A DNA stretch of 64,000 nucleotides from a virus. A program made the translations under genes and the position numbers. Within the stretch, counting starts at the first letter, position 1. The number at the start of each line of letters is the position of its first letter. Positions 1-7,292 of the stretch are shown piece by piece. The stretch covers positions 124,001 through 188,000 of IMG/VR virus record IMGVR_UViG_3300027893_000003. The stretch is one strand, 5' to 3'. The notes under the pieces are model-generated. The model searched no databases. It had not been told where the DNA came from and saw only the letters and a list, made by a program, of their open reading frames with translations.

Positions 1-940
1 AAAAACAACCAGTCTTACAAGATGCTACAACATGACATGATCTACACTTATCCGATAACTCAAGGATAGACTCAGTTTTCATAGATGATGCACATTGAAT
101 CATATTGAATATTTCGTCCATCGTCTTAAAAGTATTATCATCTTTGAGAATAGATCCTAACTTAATCCTTGTCTGATTACAATAGTATAGATCAAAGTTA
201 TAGTCAATCAACCCTAAATTCAAATCCCCACAACAACATATCTTCTCTCTATATAGACTATCCATATCAAAGGTATGTAGAATATCTATCATCTCTTGAG
301 TATAGAAGCATATAGGAAATACATGGTCATAACCAAAGGGTATATTCATCCTTCTAAGTTCAGGCACAATGTCTGTAATAACATTAATCCATACTTCTCT
401 ATATTCCTTTAGTATAGACTCGTCAAATATATTAACCTGAGTATCGGGAGAGAGCAATATCATAACCTGTGGGTGCAAATATGTAAATTCAAGTACCTTA
501 TTAACAAATAGATCAGAATCTCCTAGAGGAACAACACAGTGTAGACCTATCTGGTGTACATATTCCTTATACTCCTCGAACTTATTAGGATCAAATACGT
601 AACCATTTATCTTATAGTCTACTCTACCCCTAAAGTGATTCTTCATCAGCATTCTATTAGAAGCATATTTATGCATCGTAGAACCATTAGTGAATATAGA
701 GATAGTCCTATAGTGATTAAGTGATTCCTCAACGACCTCAAGAAATCTAGGATGCAGAGTAGGCTCCCCACCCATTACCTTTAGTTCATGACCTCGTATA
801 TAGTCGGTGTTATCCTGTATAAACTTGATCCACATATCTGCATCCATAACACCCTTAGTCCGGAAGTCTGCATTGAAGCAATGGGGGCACGATTGATTAC
901 ATAGTTCAGTCAATATAATCCTATGTACCAACCTTATCAT
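1..940 (-). CDS. Radical SAM protein with C-terminal SPASM domain (3' end outside window)
   Basis: The reading frame is open from ATG at 940 to the window edge (about 313 codons). The N-terminus has the radical SAM cluster motif CNQSCPHC (C-x3-C-x2-C) and a following MGGEPT. Near the window edge it carries a SPASM-type region: a cysteine after LIDYNFDLYY, then CRSCHVVASCKTGC, the C-x2-C-x5-C-x3-C arrangement that binds an auxiliary 4Fe-4S cluster in this family. SPASM enzymes usually modify peptides (RiPP or sactipeptide chemistry) or act as anaerobic maturases; the substrate here is unknown. GGGAG lies 8 nt before the ATG, which overlaps the end of the upstream gene. Seven small proteins downstream of 3 kb carry the same cysteine spacing, so a link is possible but unproven. 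Confidence 0.85.
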   Translation of the reverse strand, partial: MIRLVHRIILTELCNQSCPHCFNADFRTKGVMDADMWIKFIQDNTDYIRGHELKVMGGEPTLHPRFLEVVEESLNHYRTISIFTNGSTMHKYASNRMLMKNHFRGRVDYKINGYVFDPNKFEEYKEYVHQIGLHCVVPLGDSDLFVNKVLEFTYLHPQVMILLSPDTQVNIFDESILKEYREVWINVITDIVPELRRMNIPFGYDHVFPICFYTQEMIDILHTFDMDSLYREKICCCGDLNLGLIDYNFDLYYCNQTRIKLGSILKDDNTFKTMDEIFNMIQCASSMKTESILELSDKCRSCHVVASCKTGCF

Positions 941-1244
941 ATCCAGTCTCCCAACCCCTAATTAATAGTTTTAGATCACGACCATCAAGGAGTATTATAT
1001 CTGCAACATATTGCTCATCTACTTCAGCATGTCTTGGTCTCAGTATGACAATCTTACCCTCAACCTTATCCCTAACATAATCGACTGCATCATTTGATAT
1101 CTCAGACCAACCTAACAACGAAATCCTCATCTTATGTTTTATCCTAAATCCCAAGTCCACTTCAACGTCATATTTAGTTGTAGTGACAACCTTCTTGATT
1201 AATGCCTGAAACTCCCACCTGAAGTCTTTTACTGACATATTCAT
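921..1244 (-). CDS. Hypothetical protein, 107 aa
   Basis: A soluble, mixed-charge small protein with no motif I recognise. It starts at ATG after TAGGAGTCA, and its stop overlaps the start of the radical SAM gene by 20 nt, so the two are probably translationally coupled. A GRDLKLLIRGWE stretch near the C-terminus looks like a beta-strand pair. Function unknown. Confidence 0.6.
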   Translation of the reverse strand: MNMSVKDFRWEFQALIKKVVTTTKYDVEVDLGFRIKHKMRISLLGWSEISNDAVDYVRDKVEGKIVILRPRHAEVDEQYVADIILLDGRDLKLLIRGWETGYDKVGT

Positions 1245-1250
1245 TGACTC

Positions 1251-1430
1251 CTATTTAGGTTTAACCTTATCCCACAACCAGTCTACGAACATAATGAAAC
1301 CTATAATGCCACCTATGAGAGTTATCCATGCCATAACTTCAGCAGATACAGGAGGCGGTCCTATTTTAAGTTTATCAGTTGGGAATAATATACTCTCCCA
1401 AAACCTTGATAGGTAGTCTATGGGGTTCAT
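1251..1430 (-). CDS. Small single-pass membrane protein, 59 aa
   Basis: Start chosen at MNPID because CAGGAG lies 8 nt upstream; a GTG five codons earlier would bury that site. One hydrophobic segment (MAWITLIGGIIGFIMFVDWL) is followed by a positive tail (WDKVKPK), suggesting an inner-membrane anchor with a cytoplasmic C-terminus. It sits between a small zinc protein and a 107-aa protein in the leftward operon. Holin-like size, but nothing specific supports lysis. Confidence 0.55.
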   Translation of the reverse strand: MNPIDYLSRFWESILFPTDKLKIGPPPVSAEVMAWITLIGGIIGFIMFVDWLWDKVKPK

Positions 1431-1657
1431 ATATAACTCCTGCACAGTTGCTTCATATCCTCAATAATACTTCGTATATCATTGGGACTACTAACACAAT
1501 CACATGAGGGTCCTTGGTAACAGTCGCAGAAATGTATCAACTGACAATGGGGACACTTAAACCATGTCTTCAGTCTTTTCCCACACCTATTACAGTTGAC
1601 CTCATAGTCCCTATTCAACTCATTGTCAATCATCCTGGATATATCGCTGTCTGACAA
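1427..1657 (-). CDS. Small zinc-ribbon-like protein, 76 aa
   Basis: Contains CNRCGKRLKTWFKCPHC (two Cys pairs as in a zinc ribbon) followed by a second Cys-rich stretch, HFCDCYQGPSCDC. The start is a TTG with GGGGGAT about 10 nt upstream. It overlaps the next gene by 4 nt. Metal binding is inferred from the Cys pairs only; partner and role are unknown. Confidence 0.5.
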   Translation of the reverse strand: MSDSDISRMIDNELNRDYEVNCNRCGKRLKTWFKCPHCQLIHFCDCYQGPSCDCVSSPNDIRSIIEDMKQLCRSYI

Positions 1658-1669
1658 TATGCTATCCCC

Positions 1670-2668
1670 CTATATAGAGACGTCATCAAGGTCATATTCA
1701 GTCATTTTAGGTAAGTGTATACTAGAGTCTTCTTCAGTATCATTATCATTGTTTAGTTCTTCATCTGGGATATTCTGACCCTTATTATCAATTCTCTCAA
1801 TATGCTCAATGTCCTTTGTATGCTTAACCATACTGGGGGGTAAATAACCCTCATCCTTCATCCACTCTTTTATAGAGTCTGGACTAAGGTCTTTGGGATA
1901 TACGCAGTACTTGGTTGCCTCAGGTGACATATTTGTGATGTTCAACTTGTCTTGATCGGTTAAGATGAGCAGGATGGGTTGTTGTGCGGAGTCATATATG
2001 GTCTCGTCTATTTTAACTCGGAGACCTGTTATTATGGTAGCTAGTGAGGTATATGATTTGTCATCTGGTATGGGGTGGAGTTTTGTTTCTTTTGTTTGAT
2101 TGTTTGAGTGGAGACAGTTGTTTGCAGAGAGCATATCAAGGGCATGTATGAAGTGAGTATAGGGATGATATGTGGACCAATCAAAATCGGGTTCATATTT
2201 GACGTTTGTAGACCATCTTCCCTGGTGGAAGCGTATAATTTCTTCTAGAAGATCGAATTTTTCTTCAGAATATAGTTGGAGGATGACATCTTTGTTCTTC
2301 CTAATCATATCTGCTGCGATCATGTCGTGAGCATTTGCTGTATGATCTCTCAATTTTGGATTTTCACCATATTTCCAAGCATCATGCAACGCAATTCCAA
2401 GACATATGATGTCTGCATCAACTGATTTTGGTTCTGCTCCATACATTCTCATAACTTTTGTTGCTGCATATAACATCTCATATGTATGCTCAGCAACTGT
2501 GGGAACTCTCCCATCATCTTTATTATGGTATTTCCCAGTAGACGAAGTTGGACGATTCCATATCGCAGTTATTTTGGTCAGCATTGCAGTCCATAGTTTG
2601 AAACCATCCTCTGACATATTCTCTCTCAACAAATCATTCAACAAGATTTCATAATTCACAGATTGCAT
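1670..2668 (-). CDS. HD-domain phosphohydrolase-like protein, 332 aa
   Basis: Residues 55-170 hold an HD-superfamily pattern: EHTYEML (first His), LGIALHDAWK (HD doublet), DHTANAHDM, RFHQGRW and later HALDML (last Asp). HD enzymes are metal-dependent phosphohydrolases, often acting on nucleotides; nucleotide-pool control during infection is a reasonable guess. The last 60 residues are acidic and probably disordered. Start taken at MQSVNYE because GGAGG sits 7 nt upstream, inside the longer open frame. An unusual palindromic region lies just upstream (2731-2754). Confidence 0.7.
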   Translation of the reverse strand: MQSVNYEILLNDLLRENMSEDGFKLWTAMLTKITAIWNRPTSSTGKYHNKDDGRVPTVAEHTYEMLYAATKVMRMYGAEPKSVDADIICLGIALHDAWKYGENPKLRDHTANAHDMIAADMIRKNKDVILQLYSEEKFDLLEEIIRFHQGRWSTNVKYEPDFDWSTYHPYTHFIHALDMLSANNCLHSNNQTKETKLHPIPDDKSYTSLATIITGLRVKIDETIYDSAQQPILLILTDQDKLNITNMSPEATKYCVYPKDLSPDSIKEWMKDEGYLPPSMVKHTKDIEHIERIDNKGQNIPDEELNNDNDTEEDSSIHLPKMTEYDLDDVSI

Positions 2669-2730
2669 CCTACCCTCCATTTTTGAAAAATTTCTAAGAA
2701 AAGCCTATGGCAACAGGTATTCAGAGTCCC

Positions 2731-2754
2731 ATATCGCGATATATACGCGTATAT
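2731..2754. promoter_or_regulatory. Two overlapping CGCG-centred palindromes
   Basis: ATATCGCGATAT (2731-2742) and ATATACGCGTATAT (2741-2754) are perfect palindromes that overlap by 2 nt. They are followed by further ATATAACGCG and ATATACGCC repeats up to 2785. They lie in a 116-nt gap upstream of the HD gene. This is what a multi-site operator looks like; no regulator is identified. Confidence 0.4.
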
Positions 2755-2784
2755 ATGCCGCCATATAACGCGCCATATACGCCG

Positions 2785-3108
2785 TTATGTCATCTTATAT
2801 GGGTCAACTATCACCCACTGCTCGAATTCCCACCGTTTCATATTCACCAATACATCACAATTGTCGTCAGTTCGTATAAAGATCCATCTTCGGTTATATC
2901 CAGTTATGACTCCTTGCTTCCCCCTCACCTCTACTTTGACGTTTATGTTCAGTCTCTTATTAACCATAAAGTAAAAGTAAGATACTAAACTATCTATATA
3001 ATTCTTAGCGGCCAAAGCAATCCCAAATGCGATAACAGTTTGCAGCAAGAACCACCATAGACGCGGTTCAATAGCGTTCAATATGTTAAGTATCTGTTTC
3101 TCCGCCAT
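2785..3108 (-). CDS. Small membrane protein with MscS-like beta domain, 107 aa
   Basis: One transmembrane segment (about residues 16-48, LWWFLLQTVIAFGIALAA) precedes VKVEVRGKQGVITGYNRRW and FIRTDDNCDVLVNMKRWEF. The second part resembles the beta-domain of MscS mechanosensitive channels, where a G-x-V-x-x-I hairpin is followed by an irt..g..v.iPN-like strand. It is much shorter than MscS (about 286 aa) and lacks the pore helix motif, so a channel is unlikely; a regulator or decoy is possible. AAGGAG precedes the ATG. Family assignment is tentative. Confidence 0.45.
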   Translation of the reverse strand: MAEKQILNILNAIEPRLWWFLLQTVIAFGIALAAKNYIDSLVSYFYFMVNKRLNINVKVEVRGKQGVITGYNRRWIFIRTDDNCDVLVNMKRWEFEQWVIVDPYKMT

Positions 3109-3412
3109 TATGTATCTCCTTTTCTTTTAGGTATTCATTAACTATATTAGTAACTATTCTACGTATTTCATCCCGTTTTCCCTTGGCTCTCATGAGTTTT
3201 GGTTGGTATATGTAATCTTTATTGTAGAATTCATGGCCAATATGCGAATAAACCTCATCTAAGTGCTCACAAGCTGCTGAACAATTAGTATAGAGTAGAC
3301 ATTTTGAACAAATTAGGTCATTTATTGGATCTGAGTCATTTTTGACGGAAACGACTATTTCACCGGATTTTACTGATTTCTGAGAAAATTTTTCTTTCAT
3401 TTCGTGGATCAT
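3086..3412 (-). CDS. Four-cysteine SPASM-motif small protein (paralog 1), 108 aa
   Basis: Carries CSKCLLYTNCSAAC, a C-x2-C-x5-C-x3-C motif also found in six other small proteins here and in the SPASM domain of the radical SAM protein at the window start. The flanks are hydrophilic and charged, without a membrane segment. The overlap with the preceding membrane protein suggests translational coupling. Binding of an Fe-S cluster or zinc is inferred from the motif; no enzyme domain is present. Confidence 0.6.
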   Translation of the reverse strand: MIHEMKEKFSQKSVKSGEIVVSVKNDSDPINDLICSKCLLYTNCSAACEHLDEVYSHIGHEFYNKDYIYQPKLMRAKGKRDEIRRIVTNIVNEYLKEKEIHNGGETDT

Positions 3413-3479
3413 CTATTACTCGCCTTTTCTATCTTTTTTTTACGTCCGAGATTTTTACTCATTCTGAGCAAGGGCAATC

Positions 3480-3722
3480 TTATGGGTTCCCAATTTTTAC
3501 CCTATATAAGAGATTCGTAAGCATAAAGGCAAAAGCAACGAATGGGAGCATACATATTAAACAAGCAAATGAACCAGTTAACTTAACCATATCCCACCAA
3601 TCCCCCATTAATTGCTTCCTTTTCTCATACCCCTCCTTTATCTCACATCTAACCCCACATATAGTTATTACTAAGCATTTCGCACAGGGATCCCTTAGTC
3701 GGGGTAATATCCGTTTTTTCAT
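3480..3722 (-). CDS. Four-cysteine motif plus membrane segment (paralog 2), 80 aa
   Basis: Near the N-terminus CAKCLVITICGVRC matches the C-x2-C-x5-C-x3-C family motif. The C-terminal half holds a hydrophobic stretch (FACLICMLPFVAFAFMLTNL), so this member is membrane-anchored with the Cys motif on the N-terminal side. Start at ATG with GAGGAT upstream. A role in a membrane-proximal redox or metal complex is speculative. Confidence 0.55.
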   Translation of the reverse strand: MKKRILPRLRDPCAKCLVITICGVRCEIKEGYEKRKQLMGDWWDMVKLTGSFACLICMLPFVAFAFMLTNLLYRVKIGNP

Positions 3723-3774
3723 ATCCAAATATCCTCAAAAATTTATAGAACTAAATTTTCACCCCTATAAGGCA

Positions 3775-4161
3775 TTAGGTATCCCAGTCTATATACTCTG
3801 AAATCCTCCATCTCCTAACTATTCTCCATATAATCTTCAGTATATCTCGGTCTCTCACTAATTCAGAGAACCTTCTAGTCCCAACTTCAATATCTTCCCT
3901 TTTCAATTCATCCATTATAAACTCTACCCATTTATCATCAAGGGTGAGGATTTTAGGACCAAGTTGCTCCACAGGGACATCCCTGTATAATCTTGGTAAC
4001 ATTCTCCCGCCATAATTCACACACGCCTCAATGGGACAGGTTAGGTTTAACCTCTCATCTTCAGTATTGATACATTCAAAGGGTTCGCTCTCAAAATCGC
4101 ACTGTTGACAGAACATACTTACAGTTATATACTCATTATCTTCATCATGCCTGCCATGCAT
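3775..4161 (-). CDS. Hypothetical zinc-binding protein, 128 aa
   Basis: The N-terminal third holds CQQCDFESEPFEC and CPIEAC, enough for one or two metal sites. The C-terminal half is helical and rich in Arg and Asp (RDRDILKIIWRIVRRWR). GGAG precedes the ATG, and the stop abuts the heptose adenylyltransferase gene region. No family recognised. Confidence 0.5.
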   Translation of the reverse strand: MHGRHDEDNEYITVSMFCQQCDFESEPFECINTEDERLNLTCPIEACVNYGGRMLPRLYRDVPVEQLGPKILTLDDKWVEFIMDELKREDIEVGTRRFSELVRDRDILKIIWRIVRRWRISEYIDWDT

Positions 4162-4571
4162 TATTTTTCAACTCCTCTAATCCTCTCTACAATCTCCGTT
4201 GTGGAGTACCTCTTCAATATGGGTACAAACTTAACCTTTGCAATGTGAGATCCCACGACTTCTCGATCCTTCCAATCTTCACCCTTGACTATAATGTTAG
4301 GTCGTATGGCCTCTATCAACTTCAGTGGGGTTAGTTCATCAAATATGATGACTTTATCAACGAACCTAATAGACTCTAACATCTCTTTTCTCTCGTCTTG
4401 GGGTATAATGGGACGACCTGGACCTTTCAACTCCCTGACGGACTGGTCGCTATTGAGGCCGACTATTACATAGTCACCTAGGGTTCTTGCATACTGAAAT
4501 ACCCTCAAATGACCACAATGTAATATGTCAAAACAACCATTTGTGAAAACAAATATTCTTTCGTCATTCAA
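4161..4571 (-). CDS. D-glycero-beta-D-manno-heptose 1-phosphate adenylyltransferase-like protein
   Basis: Matches the nucleotidyltransferase half of HldE (RfaE domain II) along its length: FTNGCFDILHCGHLRV with the HxGH-type signature (HCGH), VGLNSDQSVRELKGPGRP, VDKVIIFDELTPLKLIEAI, IVKGEDWKDREVVG and YSTTEIVERI. The family transfers AMP to heptose-1-phosphate to give ADP-heptose, the donor for LPS inner-core heptose. In most bacteria this domain is fused to the kinase; here the kinase is a separate gene at 14464-15438. Start at TTG, with GGAGA about 8 nt upstream, giving the usual short N-terminus. Confidence 0.85.
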   Translation of the reverse strand: MNDERIFVFTNGCFDILHCGHLRVFQYARTLGDYVIVGLNSDQSVRELKGPGRPIIPQDERKEMLESIRFVDKVIIFDELTPLKLIEAIRPNIIVKGEDWKDREVVGSHIAKVKFVPILKRYSTTEIVERIRGVEK

Positions 4572-4887
4572 GTTTCTTATCTCCTGCAATTTCCATCAAT
4601 ACCTCTAATACTTCTAAACCATTCACTTGTCTATCTTCATTCTTATTCAACCACTCTACTATTTCTCTGTATGTGAATAAGAATCCTGGACACACCACTC
4701 CACACGTAGGATTTATAAGGCAACCAGTACATATAGTCTTTGATACGTTTATTAGAACCTCTTTTGCTGACAGACCACACTCAAACATATAGTCTAGACC
4801 TATCATCTTTAGTCTTATGTCTCCACCTGATTTATATTCTCCGAGGGAAACCCATAGGGGGCCGGCGGACTCTAACTTTTTATCCAT
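4564..4887 (-). CDS. Four-cysteine SPASM-motif small protein (paralog 3), 107 aa
   Basis: Contains CTGCLINPTCGVVC, the family C-x2-C-x5-C-x3-C motif, with Leu after the second Cys as in most paralogs. The remainder is soluble, with a GGDIRLKMIGLDYM segment. It overlaps the adenylyltransferase start by 8 nt. Function unknown. Confidence 0.6.
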   Translation of the reverse strand: MDKKLESAGPLWVSLGEYKSGGDIRLKMIGLDYMFECGLSAKEVLINVSKTICTGCLINPTCGVVCPGFLFTYREIVEWLNKNEDRQVNGLEVLEVLMEIAGDKKLE

Positions 4888-5074
4888 TACTATTCCTGTT
4901 GTCTAGTACGGTTCTTAAGTCATGTTCATGTATCCAATCGCTTCTACTTAGTTCGGGGCAGTCTTTTTGGGGTGGACAAGTGAATGAACGGCCAATGAAG
5001 AAACCTATAATTAATGCTATGATGATAACCACTAGATGAGATAGTAATTTACTTTTCTTATTGTCTTTTGGCAT
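4880..5074 (-). CDS. Small single-pass membrane protein, 64 aa
   Basis: A lysine-rich N-terminus is followed by one strong transmembrane helix (LLSHLVVIIIALIIGFFIG), then a short hydrophilic tail with two cysteines (CPPQKDC). GAGGAGG lies upstream of the ATG. The topology suggests an inner-membrane protein with its C-terminus in the periplasm; the two Cys could form a disulfide there. Confidence 0.55.
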   Translation of the reverse strand: MPKDNKKSKLLSHLVVIIIALIIGFFIGRSFTCPPQKDCPELSRSDWIHEHDLRTVLDNRNSNG

Positions 5075-5101
5075 TAGTTTCCTCCTCTCTAAGATTATCT
5101 G

Positions 5102-5311
5102 TTATTTAGACCTTCTCTTCGAGGACCTAGATTTGAGACGTTTGATCTTGTAACCTTTCGTCTTATGTGGGGGTAATTTAAAACCTATGAACTCACCTGT
5201 AAACCTGTCGTTAATCTCCATTGGGGTGAGACGTTTGTTGCACTCCGGGCACCTGTATTTTCGAGTATTATCATCTACCCATATGTTCTCGAATTGGCAC
5301 CAGTCATTCAT
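5102..5311 (-). CDS. Small basic zinc-ribbon protein, 69 aa
   Basis: YRCPECNKRLTPMEIND gives one CPEC knuckle, with a single Cys near the N-terminus; the tail is extremely basic (KGYKIKRLKSRSSKRRSK), suggesting nucleic-acid binding. It is the promoter-proximal gene of the leftward run, facing the divergent rightward unit at 5327-5664. Confidence 0.5.
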   Translation of the reverse strand: MNDWCQFENIWVDDNTRKYRCPECNKRLTPMEINDRFTGEFIGFKLPPHKTKGYKIKRLKSRSSKRRSK

Positions 5312-5326
5312 TTTAAAAAACCTTTA

Positions 5327-5342
5327 CTATATATGTTATTTT
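5327..5342 (+). promoter_or_regulatory. Candidate rightward phage promoter (CTATATATGTTATTTT)
   Basis: A variant of the CTATATATATTA motif found at six rightward sites in this window. It stands about 145 nt before the small gene at 5486, in the divergent gap. Confidence 0.35.
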
Positions 5343-5361
5343 GTGGAGAATGTATTTGGCG

Positions 5362-5420
5362 GTAGATCAGGTTGATGTTGTCCTGGTCTACACGGAGGGT
5401 TCCGGAAGTTTAAACCCTCC
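5362..5420 (+). promoter_or_regulatory. Two adjacent hairpins in the leader of the 47-aa gene
   Basis: Arms 5362-5371 and 5382-5391 form a 10-bp stem with one G-U pair. Arms 5394-5401 and 5413-5420 form a perfect 8-bp stem. They lie between the promoter-like motif and the gene, so the transcript would carry a structured 5' leader. A regulatory role is inferred. Confidence 0.4.
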
Positions 5421-5485
5421 ACGCCAGTACTCCGTTTTGCTCGTGAGTAGCCCCATTGTGATCTAAGGGGAAAGGAGGTGATCAT

Positions 5486-5629
5486 ATGTCAGAAGACTAT
5501 GATGACCGTGCCGCTAATGACTTGAGTCAATACCGCTACGAAGCGCGTATGACTCTAGACGATCGTCTTAAACATAAGATGATCAGGCTAATAGAAGTCA
5601 TTATCGACGAACTCACGAGCAGTGAGTAA
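5486..5629 (+). CDS. Small charged protein, 47 aa
   Basis: Predicted from ATG 5486 to TAA. It is preceded by AAAGGAGGTGATC, which can pair with the whole anti-Shine-Dalgarno tail of 16S rRNA. An intrinsic terminator lies 4 nt after the stop. The protein is acidic at the N-terminus and probably forms a single helix towards the C-terminus (KHKMIRLIEVIIDELTSSE). The near-maximal ribosome site and monocistronic layout suggest strong, perhaps early expression. No homology recognised. Confidence 0.7.
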   Translation: MSEDYDDRAANDLSQYRYEARMTLDDRLKHKMIRLIEVIIDELTSSE

Positions 5630-5632
5630 AAC

Positions 5633-5664
5633 AAAAAAAGGAGGTCATCACGACTCCTTTTTTT
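5633..5664 (+). terminator. Intrinsic terminator of the 47-aa gene
   Basis: A7GGAG pairs with CTCCT7 across a 10-nt loop, ending in seven T. Confidence 0.85.
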
Positions 5665-5674
5665 GCCTTGTTAA

Positions 5675-5742
5675 CTATATATATTACTAACTAACTTGTG
5701 TAGTCAAGTGTTGAGAGATGAAGGTCTCCCAACTTTTTTTAT
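5675..5742 (+). ncRNA. Candidate short structured RNA between a promoter motif and a terminator
   Basis: CTATATATATTAC at 5675 matches the rightward promoter motif. It is followed by hairpin ACTTG/CAAGT (5694-5709) and a 9-bp stem with one mismatch (5710-5718 with 5725-5733) that runs into seven T. No frame is open between them, so the transcript would be a 50-60 nt RNA. It ends antisense to the 3' end of the next leftward gene. It could instead only insulate the convergent gene. Confidence 0.45.
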
Positions 5743-5972
5743 TGCATGAATTGTTGTGTTATGTCTCTAAGTTCTGTCATGAAGTCATCTTCTGAACTAT
5801 TATATTCGTACTTCTGATACCATTTTAGTATTACACCGTGAATTAAATGATAGTTGCGACACACACGCATACAAACTGATTTAACTAAACACTCATCACA
5901 TACTACTCTTGTTATAGCAGCTAGGGTATGTCTACCCCACCCTGGTTTCCATTCCCAACCTTTCTCGACCAT
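5739..5972 (-). CDS. Four-cysteine SPASM-motif small protein (paralog 4), 77 aa
   Basis: CDECLVKSVCMRVC gives the C-x2-C-x5-C-x3-C motif. Start chosen at MVEKGW because GGAGAGAG precedes it. An N-terminal Trp/Gly-rich segment and a C-terminal acidic helix flank the motif. It overlaps paralog 5 by 41 nt. Confidence 0.6.
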   Translation of the reverse strand: MVEKGWEWKPGWGRHTLAAITRVVCDECLVKSVCMRVCRNYHLIHGVILKWYQKYEYNSSEDDFMTELRDITQQFMQ

Positions 5973-6177
5973 TCTCTCTCCACTCCTTGACAATTCGATG
6001 AACAGTGTGCCCTAACCCTACGGGGTTTGGAAGATTTGGGGGTATTGAAACTCCATGCTGCCGTAGCATTTTATAGAGATCTACGCAGGGCATACTACAT
6101 ACAGTATACACTAGACACCCTCGACATGAAGTTAAAATTAAATTCGCCAGTCTTTCAGCTTGATCCATATCTACCAC
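5932..6177 (-). CDS. Four-cysteine SPASM-motif small protein (paralog 5), 81 aa
   Basis: CRGCLVYTVCSMPC is the family motif, preceded by an N-terminal helix (DQAERLANLILTS). Directly adjacent to and overlapping paralog 4, so the pair probably arose by tandem duplication, although the flanks have diverged. Metal or Fe-S binding is inferred. Confidence 0.6.
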   Translation of the reverse strand: MVDMDQAERLANLILTSCRGCLVYTVCSMPCVDLYKMLRQHGVSIPPNLPNPVGLGHTVHRIVKEWRENGRERLGMETRVG

Positions 6178-6183
6178 CGTAAT

Positions 6184-6828
6184 CTACAACTTTCCCATGA
6201 TCCATCTTTGTAAATACTCCTTATGTTCCATTTTATAATATTTACCATACTTTGCCACTCTAGTCCTAGGTCTATACATATCAAGGAAATCAACAACATC
6301 AGCTCTAAATTCCGGTTTTCTGATACCAGATATTGCTTTAGTAAAAACCTCTGGATGGATAACAGCAGATCCCATACAAACATAATGAAAAGGAAATTTT
6401 AGTCTAAGTCTGAGATCTCCAAAATCTCTATACATCCTTTTAGCAAGTTCAATCCAATATTCCTCACCCTCAAACAAATGCCAAAAATCACAACCTGGTG
6501 CAGTAAATAGAAGCACTGGTATTCCTAAGTCTTCACATAGTTTTGTTATAGAACCATTTGGTGACTCTTCTTTATCTTTGATCCAATTCCATACAACTGA
6601 ACTAGCAACTCGATTAATACCTGGATCCACAATTAGTTTATCTAAGTCATAAGAATGTTTTCCAATAATATTAAGTTCAAAATCAGTTGATAATTGAAAG
6701 TCATGAAATATTGAACCACCATTATGAATCAACATCTCGACATTTCCGCGTTTGATAACTTCCCCCAAATCTAATTTGGCAGTTTTTATTACATGACCTC
6801 CGATTGCAAGGATTCTTTCTCTATTCAT
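6184..6828 (-). CDS. Conserved-type protein with GGHxIK and HNGxxxHDF motifs, 214 aa
   Basis: ILAIGGHVIKTAKLDLGEVI and MLIHNGGSIFHDFQLSTDFE recall a family of bacterial proteins of deoxyhypusine-synthase-like fold (GGHxIKxGL, then NGAxxxHDFEL) that I remember only loosely. The nearby heptose adenylyltransferase and the kinase at 14 kb make a role in sugar or nucleotide-sugar metabolism conceivable. The rest (FPFHYVCMGSAVIHPEVF) looks like a compact enzyme fold. Assignment uncertain. Confidence 0.45.
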   Translation of the reverse strand: MNRERILAIGGHVIKTAKLDLGEVIKRGNVEMLIHNGGSIFHDFQLSTDFELNIIGKHSYDLDKLIVDPGINRVASSVVWNWIKDKEESPNGSITKLCEDLGIPVLLFTAPGCDFWHLFEGEEYWIELAKRMYRDFGDLRLRLKFPFHYVCMGSAVIHPEVFTKAISGIRKPEFRADVVDFLDMYRPRTRVAKYGKYYKMEHKEYLQRWIMGKL

Positions 6829-7057
6829 CTTTTTCTCTTATGAATTCCATCATATCTCTAAGAAACCAATTCTCTGCTTCTTTTGTATAAGGACGATTCT
6901 CACCTACTTGACCAGTTGCACGTTCAATCCAGTCATACTTGCCTCTACCATCACAGCGGTCACAGATAGTCGTTTTTGGTTGGCTATCTCTAACCAACAC
7001 AACAAGTCCAAGACCATCACATTTGCTACACAAATGTTCGCCTTCTTTCAGCCTCAT
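6821..7057 (-). CDS. CxxCxG zinc protein with DWIERATG signature, 78 aa
   Basis: LKEGEHLCSKCDGLGL and ICDRCDGRGKYDWIERATG give two DnaJ-like CxxCxGxG knuckles followed by a D-W-[VI]-E-x-x-x-G tail. Five related proteins occur at 54-56.6 kb. The motif probably binds one zinc. Start at ATG inside a slightly longer frame that opens with TTG. Role unknown. Confidence 0.6.
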   Translation of the reverse strand: MRLKEGEHLCSKCDGLGLVVLVRDSQPKTTICDRCDGRGKYDWIERATGQVGENRPYTKEAENWFLRDMMEFIREKDE

Positions 7058-7061
7058 TTCT

Positions 7062-7292
7062 TCACCCAAATATCCAATGCATTATATCAAGTAGAATGAA
7101 ATCCCTTACTTTCAATATAAAACCATATAGACCAAAGATTATTAATATAAGGTAGGCAAATCCAAGAAACATTACAACTATAGCAACTAGAGCTAATACA
7201 ACTTTGATCCAATGAAATATCTTACCCCACCAAGGAAGCTCTCTATAATATCTCTCAAATGGTTTAGGATATTTTTGCTTAACCTTTGGCAT
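7062..7292 (-). CDS. Small membrane protein, 76 aa
   Basis: Basic N-terminus (MPKVKQKYPKPFERYYRELP), then one or two hydrophobic segments (KVVLALVAIVVMFLGFAYLILIIFGLYGF). Start at MPKVK overlaps the end of the 46-aa gene by 14 nt, which fits translational coupling; the longer frame would need a TTG start. Could be a holin-class protein, but this is only a topology argument. Confidence 0.55.
   Translation of the reverse strand: MPKVKQKYPKPFERYYRELPWWGKIFHWIKVVLALVAIVVMFLGFAYLILIIFGLYGFILKVRDFILLDIMHWIFG

Noticed and set aside
5362-5430. tRNA in the leader of the 47-aa gene
   Set aside because: Two hairpins are present, but there is no T-loop TTC, no acceptor pairing and no plausible anticodon arm.
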